64,000 nucleotides of DNA from contig JAJEBF010000014.1 of the NCBI GenBank assembly GCA_022824025.1, forward strand, positions 1 to 64,000, read 5' to 3'. The translations under genes and the position numbers were made by a program. The notes under the pieces are model-generated. The model saw only the letters and a list, made by a program, of their open reading frames with translations, made no database searches and had not been told where the DNA came from. Positions 62,179-64,000 of the stretch are shown one piece after another. Origin of the DNA: Caldilineaceae bacterium. GTDB lineage: Bacteria > Chloroflexota > Anaerolineae > Caldilineales > Caldilineaceae. How positions within the stretch are numbered: position 1 is the stretch's first letter; each line of letters begins with the position of its first letter.

Positions 62179-63387
62179 TCATCCCTCGCTGCGTATCCGC
62201 TCGACCGCGGCCCACAGCGCAGCCGCCATGTACTCCTGCTCCTCTCCGGTCATGAGCGGATGCAAAGCCATGCAAAACAATCGCGCGCTGAGTTCGTCCG
62301 AAATTGGGAGTTTCTGGCCCGCAGTCTGCCTGCGCAAGTACCCGGAATCCTCGTACACCGGCCGGTTGTACACACCGCAACCCACCCCGTACTCCTTCTC
62401 CATCACTTGCAACAAGCGGTCGCGCTTCTCCCCCGCCCATCCCCGCGGGACCAGCATCGTATAGAGATAGTAGGTATGTTCATATCCCTCTGGTTCGTAG
62501 GGCAGCGTCAATTCCGGGATGCCTTGCAACATCAGGTTCCGTCTCTTGGCCGCCTGCACACGCTGTGCCGTCATATCGTCCAAACGCCGCAGCTGCACCA
62601 GGCCGACTGCTGCCTGCACCTTGGTCAGCTTGTAGTTCGTTCCCCATCCGTCGTGGGCTCCACCGAACTGCCGTATGCCCCGCAGCCGTCGCGCGGCTTC
62701 CGCATCGTTCGTGGTGATCGCGCCGCCCTCGCCCAGTGTCGTCATCAACTTCATGGTGTGGAAACTGAAGACCGTCATCCACCCCTTGGCGCCTATCTTT
62801 GTCCCCTTGTACCCGCCCGCGCCTGCACGCGCCGCGTCTCCAATCACCTTCAAAGGGCCGTGTTTGGGGTGGGGGCGGCGTTCAGCAAGCTCCAGCAACT
62901 CATCCATCGGCGCTGAAAGCCCGTTCATGTGCACGGGGAAAATGGCCCGCGTGCGCGGCGTGATACGCCTCTCCACGTCCGCAGGGTCCATGTTAAATGT
63001 GCGTCGATCGACCTCACTCCAGACGACCTTGCCCCGCTGTCCAACCACCGCCATCGCCGCCGCTCGAAAGTTGATTGCCGGCACGATCACTTCATCCCCC
63101 GGCTCCAGGTCCAGGCACATGATGGCCATGTCCAGTCCAGTTCCTGCGCCGTTGATCGAAACTGCCTCACCTGCGCCGCAATACCGCGCAAAGGCTTCTT
63201 CAAAGTCAACGATTTCAGGGCAGATGAAACCGAACCCCACCGTGGTGGGGTCCATCGAGTCGCGAATTGCCTTGGTGGCCGCTTCGACCTCTTCCTCCGT
63301 ATACCACCCGCCCAACATCGGCTCTGCGGGCCAGTACCGCCCTGGCCGTCCCTGTGAAAGGATCTCCTTGCGGCGGTTCTCGTCCAT
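62179..63387 (-). CDS. DegT/DnrJ/EryC1/StrS-type aminotransferase
   Basis: The 402-residue protein starts at ATG 63387, although a GTG at 63411 is possible. PLP-binding features are NGAGTGLDMAI near residue 80, DAARAGAGGYKG near 184 with Asp184, and SFHTMKLMTTLGEGG with Lys213. Family members transfer amino groups to nucleotide-keto-sugars or act as dehydratases. Here it may work on a free sugar, because it precedes a sugar importer by 147 bp and no nucleotide-sugar genes are near. A promoter candidate lies about 250 bp upstream. Confidence 0.85.
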   Translation of the reverse strand: MDENRRKEILSQGRPGRYWPAEPMLGGWYTEEEVEAATKAIRDSMDPTTVGFGFICPEIVDFEEAFARYCGAGEAVSINGAGTGLDMAIMCLDLEPGDEVIVPAINFRAAAMAVVGQRGKVVWSEVDRRTFNMDPADVERRITPRTRAIFPVHMNGLSAPMDELLELAERRPHPKHGPLKVIGDAARAGAGGYKGTKIGAKGWMTVFSFHTMKLMTTLGEGGAITTNDAEAARRLRGIRQFGGAHDGWGTNYKLTKVQAAVGLVQLRRLDDMTAQRVQAAKRRNLMLQGIPELTLPYEPEGYEHTYYLYTMLVPRGWAGEKRDRLLQVMEKEYGVGCGVYNRPVYEDSGYLRRQTAGQKLPISDELSARLFCMALHPLMTGEEQEYMAAALWAAVERIRSEG

Positions 63388-63636
63388 AGTTCGATTCTCT
63401 TCTCCCTGCACTGGTCACCACTGATATCTACGCCGCGTATCCGGATTCCCACTGAGTCGTGTGAACGCCCTGTTGGTCCTAAGCGAACGAGCCTGAAGCC
63501 CTCGGCTGCCAATCGCAATTCAGTGCCGCATCAGCGCCCAGACGACCCGGGGCAACGTCACAGGACTGGTACAATCTCCAAAAGCGAAGCAACCTGCCTC
63601 CACTGCAAGTGTCACCCTCAAACGACTGGTGGGGAA

Positions 63637-63665
63637 ATTATAGTATATCCTTTTTTCGGACGCAA
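63637..63665 (-). promoter_or_regulatory. Probable promoter upstream of the DegT-type gene
   Basis: On the minus strand TTGCGT (63665-63660), a 17-bp spacer and TATAAT (63642-63637) give a perfect -10 box and a moderate -35 box. It is about 250 bp before the ATG at 63387 and would drive the aminotransferase and the following sugar importer. Confidence 0.55.
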
Positions 63666-63821
63666 GGCCCTGAATTTCGAACCTGCAGTCCCGCGCCGCG
63701 GTAGTCAGGATGAGCCTACTGCAGGCCTCTTCGTGGATCCCCAGATGCAGCCAGTAACCTGTGCCCGTATTGCCCCGTCCGCTTCATCGTTGCCCCGCGG
63801 CAAGTACCCCGCGCCGCCCAC

Positions 63822-63848
63822 TGTAGGGGCGATCCTTGTGGGCGCCCT
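63822..63848. repeat. Dispersed palindromic intergenic repeat (GTAGGGGCG type)
   Basis: The stretch starting TGTAGGGGCGATCCTTG and ending GGGCGCCC resembles a well-known short intergenic repeat found in many Chloroflexota and other genomes, with GGGCG and CGCCC able to pair. No transposase is adjacent. A count of copies elsewhere in the genome would confirm it. Confidence 0.45.
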
Positions 63849-64000
63849 CCCCGTCGCTGCCTCATTTACCTGCCCCACGGCGCGTCCCCGTCCTGCCTCC
63901 TACCATCCACAATCCACAGCAGTTCCCCACCTCCTTCCAGATCCCGCCGCCCGCCCCCCCAATCGCCGTCCAGACTACATCGCCCACGTTGGTCCGAAAT

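Larger units (their letters stand above)
63388..64000. other. Noncoding right end of window
   Basis: This 613-bp stretch has no supported gene. It holds one promoter candidate and one palindromic repeat, both listed. From about 63700 the plus strand is strongly C-rich and G-poor (for example CCGCCCGCCCCCCC near 63950), which is unlike the genes to the left. Confidence 0.5.

Noticed and set aside
60502..62916. 804-codon plus-strand open frame
   Set aside because: It covers the antisense of the sugar-binding lipoprotein and parts of the permease and aminotransferase genes, all of which have signal peptides or catalytic motifs on the other strand. The plus-strand translation has no domain features.

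Overview
The window looks like an accessory catabolic region from a GC-rich bacterium, most likely a Chloroflexota of the Caldilineae/Anaerolineae type. This is inferred from four things: lipoproteins whose lipobox Cys is followed by Ala/Pro/Asp/Glu-rich linkers, twin-arginine sugar-binding lipoproteins, luciferase-like (possibly F420-using) oxidoreductases, and the gene mix of sulfatases, PhyH dioxygenases, Gfo/Idh/MocA enzymes and a DUF4058 protein. No ribosomal, tRNA, replication or other housekeeping gene was seen, and no CRISPR array.

Layout. 1-767: the C-terminal end of an IS66-type transposase, then a hairpin-rich, AT-richer noncoding segment. 768-1826 (+): an isolated, degenerate Gfo/Idh oxidoreductase. 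1856-18731 (-): a long co-directional set, read from right to left. It starts with a complete oligopeptide-type ABC importer (binding protein, two permeases, two ATPases) behind a near-consensus promoter, and continues with a deleted sialidase-like pseudogene, a luciferase-like monooxygenase, a TPP enzyme, an HpaI-type aldolase, a class V aminotransferase, a conserved gene split by one in-frame TAA, two tandem sulfatases and a second luciferase-like oxidoreductase. 19114-29212 (+): a nine-gene, evenly spaced operon with a sialidase-like propeller, HpaI aldolase, zinc-less MDR dehydrogenase, class III aminotransferase, amidohydrolase, a double ferritin-like di-iron protein, two aldo/keto reductases and a Gfo/Idh enzyme.

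29271-44172 (-): thirteen genes for glycan or small-molecule processing. They are an AAC(3)-like acetyltransferase, an oligogalacturonate-lyase-like propeller, three PhyH dioxygenases, two aldo/keto reductases lacking the catalytic Lys, a ThuA-like protein, a GH5-like hydrolase, a DUF4380-like protein, a class III aminotransferase, an AGE-family epimerase and an alpha/beta hydrolase. 44472-45667 (+): a DUF4058 gene with its own consensus promoter plus an orphan C-terminal hydrolase fragment, a small opposite-strand island. 45659-63387 (-): two CUT1-type sugar importers without their own ATPase, one of them with two tandem 443-residue binding proteins, together with DegT aminotransferase, PhyH, transaldolase-like, sterol-desaturase-like, Gfo/Idh, bicupin, ROK kinase and GH32/43-like hydrolase genes. 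63422-64000 is noncoding with one promoter and one palindromic repeat.

How the genes could work together. The importers bring in peptides or oligosaccharides, sulfatases and hydrolases strip and cut them, and Gfo/Idh, aldo/keto reductase, epimerase, aldolase and aminotransferase enzymes process the units. Oxygen-dependent enzymes (four PhyH, two luciferase-like, one ferritin-like di-iron, one sterol-desaturase-like) are unusually abundant, so an aerobic life on complex, possibly sulfated, host- or algae-derived organic matter is likely. Substrates are not identifiable from sequence alone. All family calls come from reading motifs, not from database searches.
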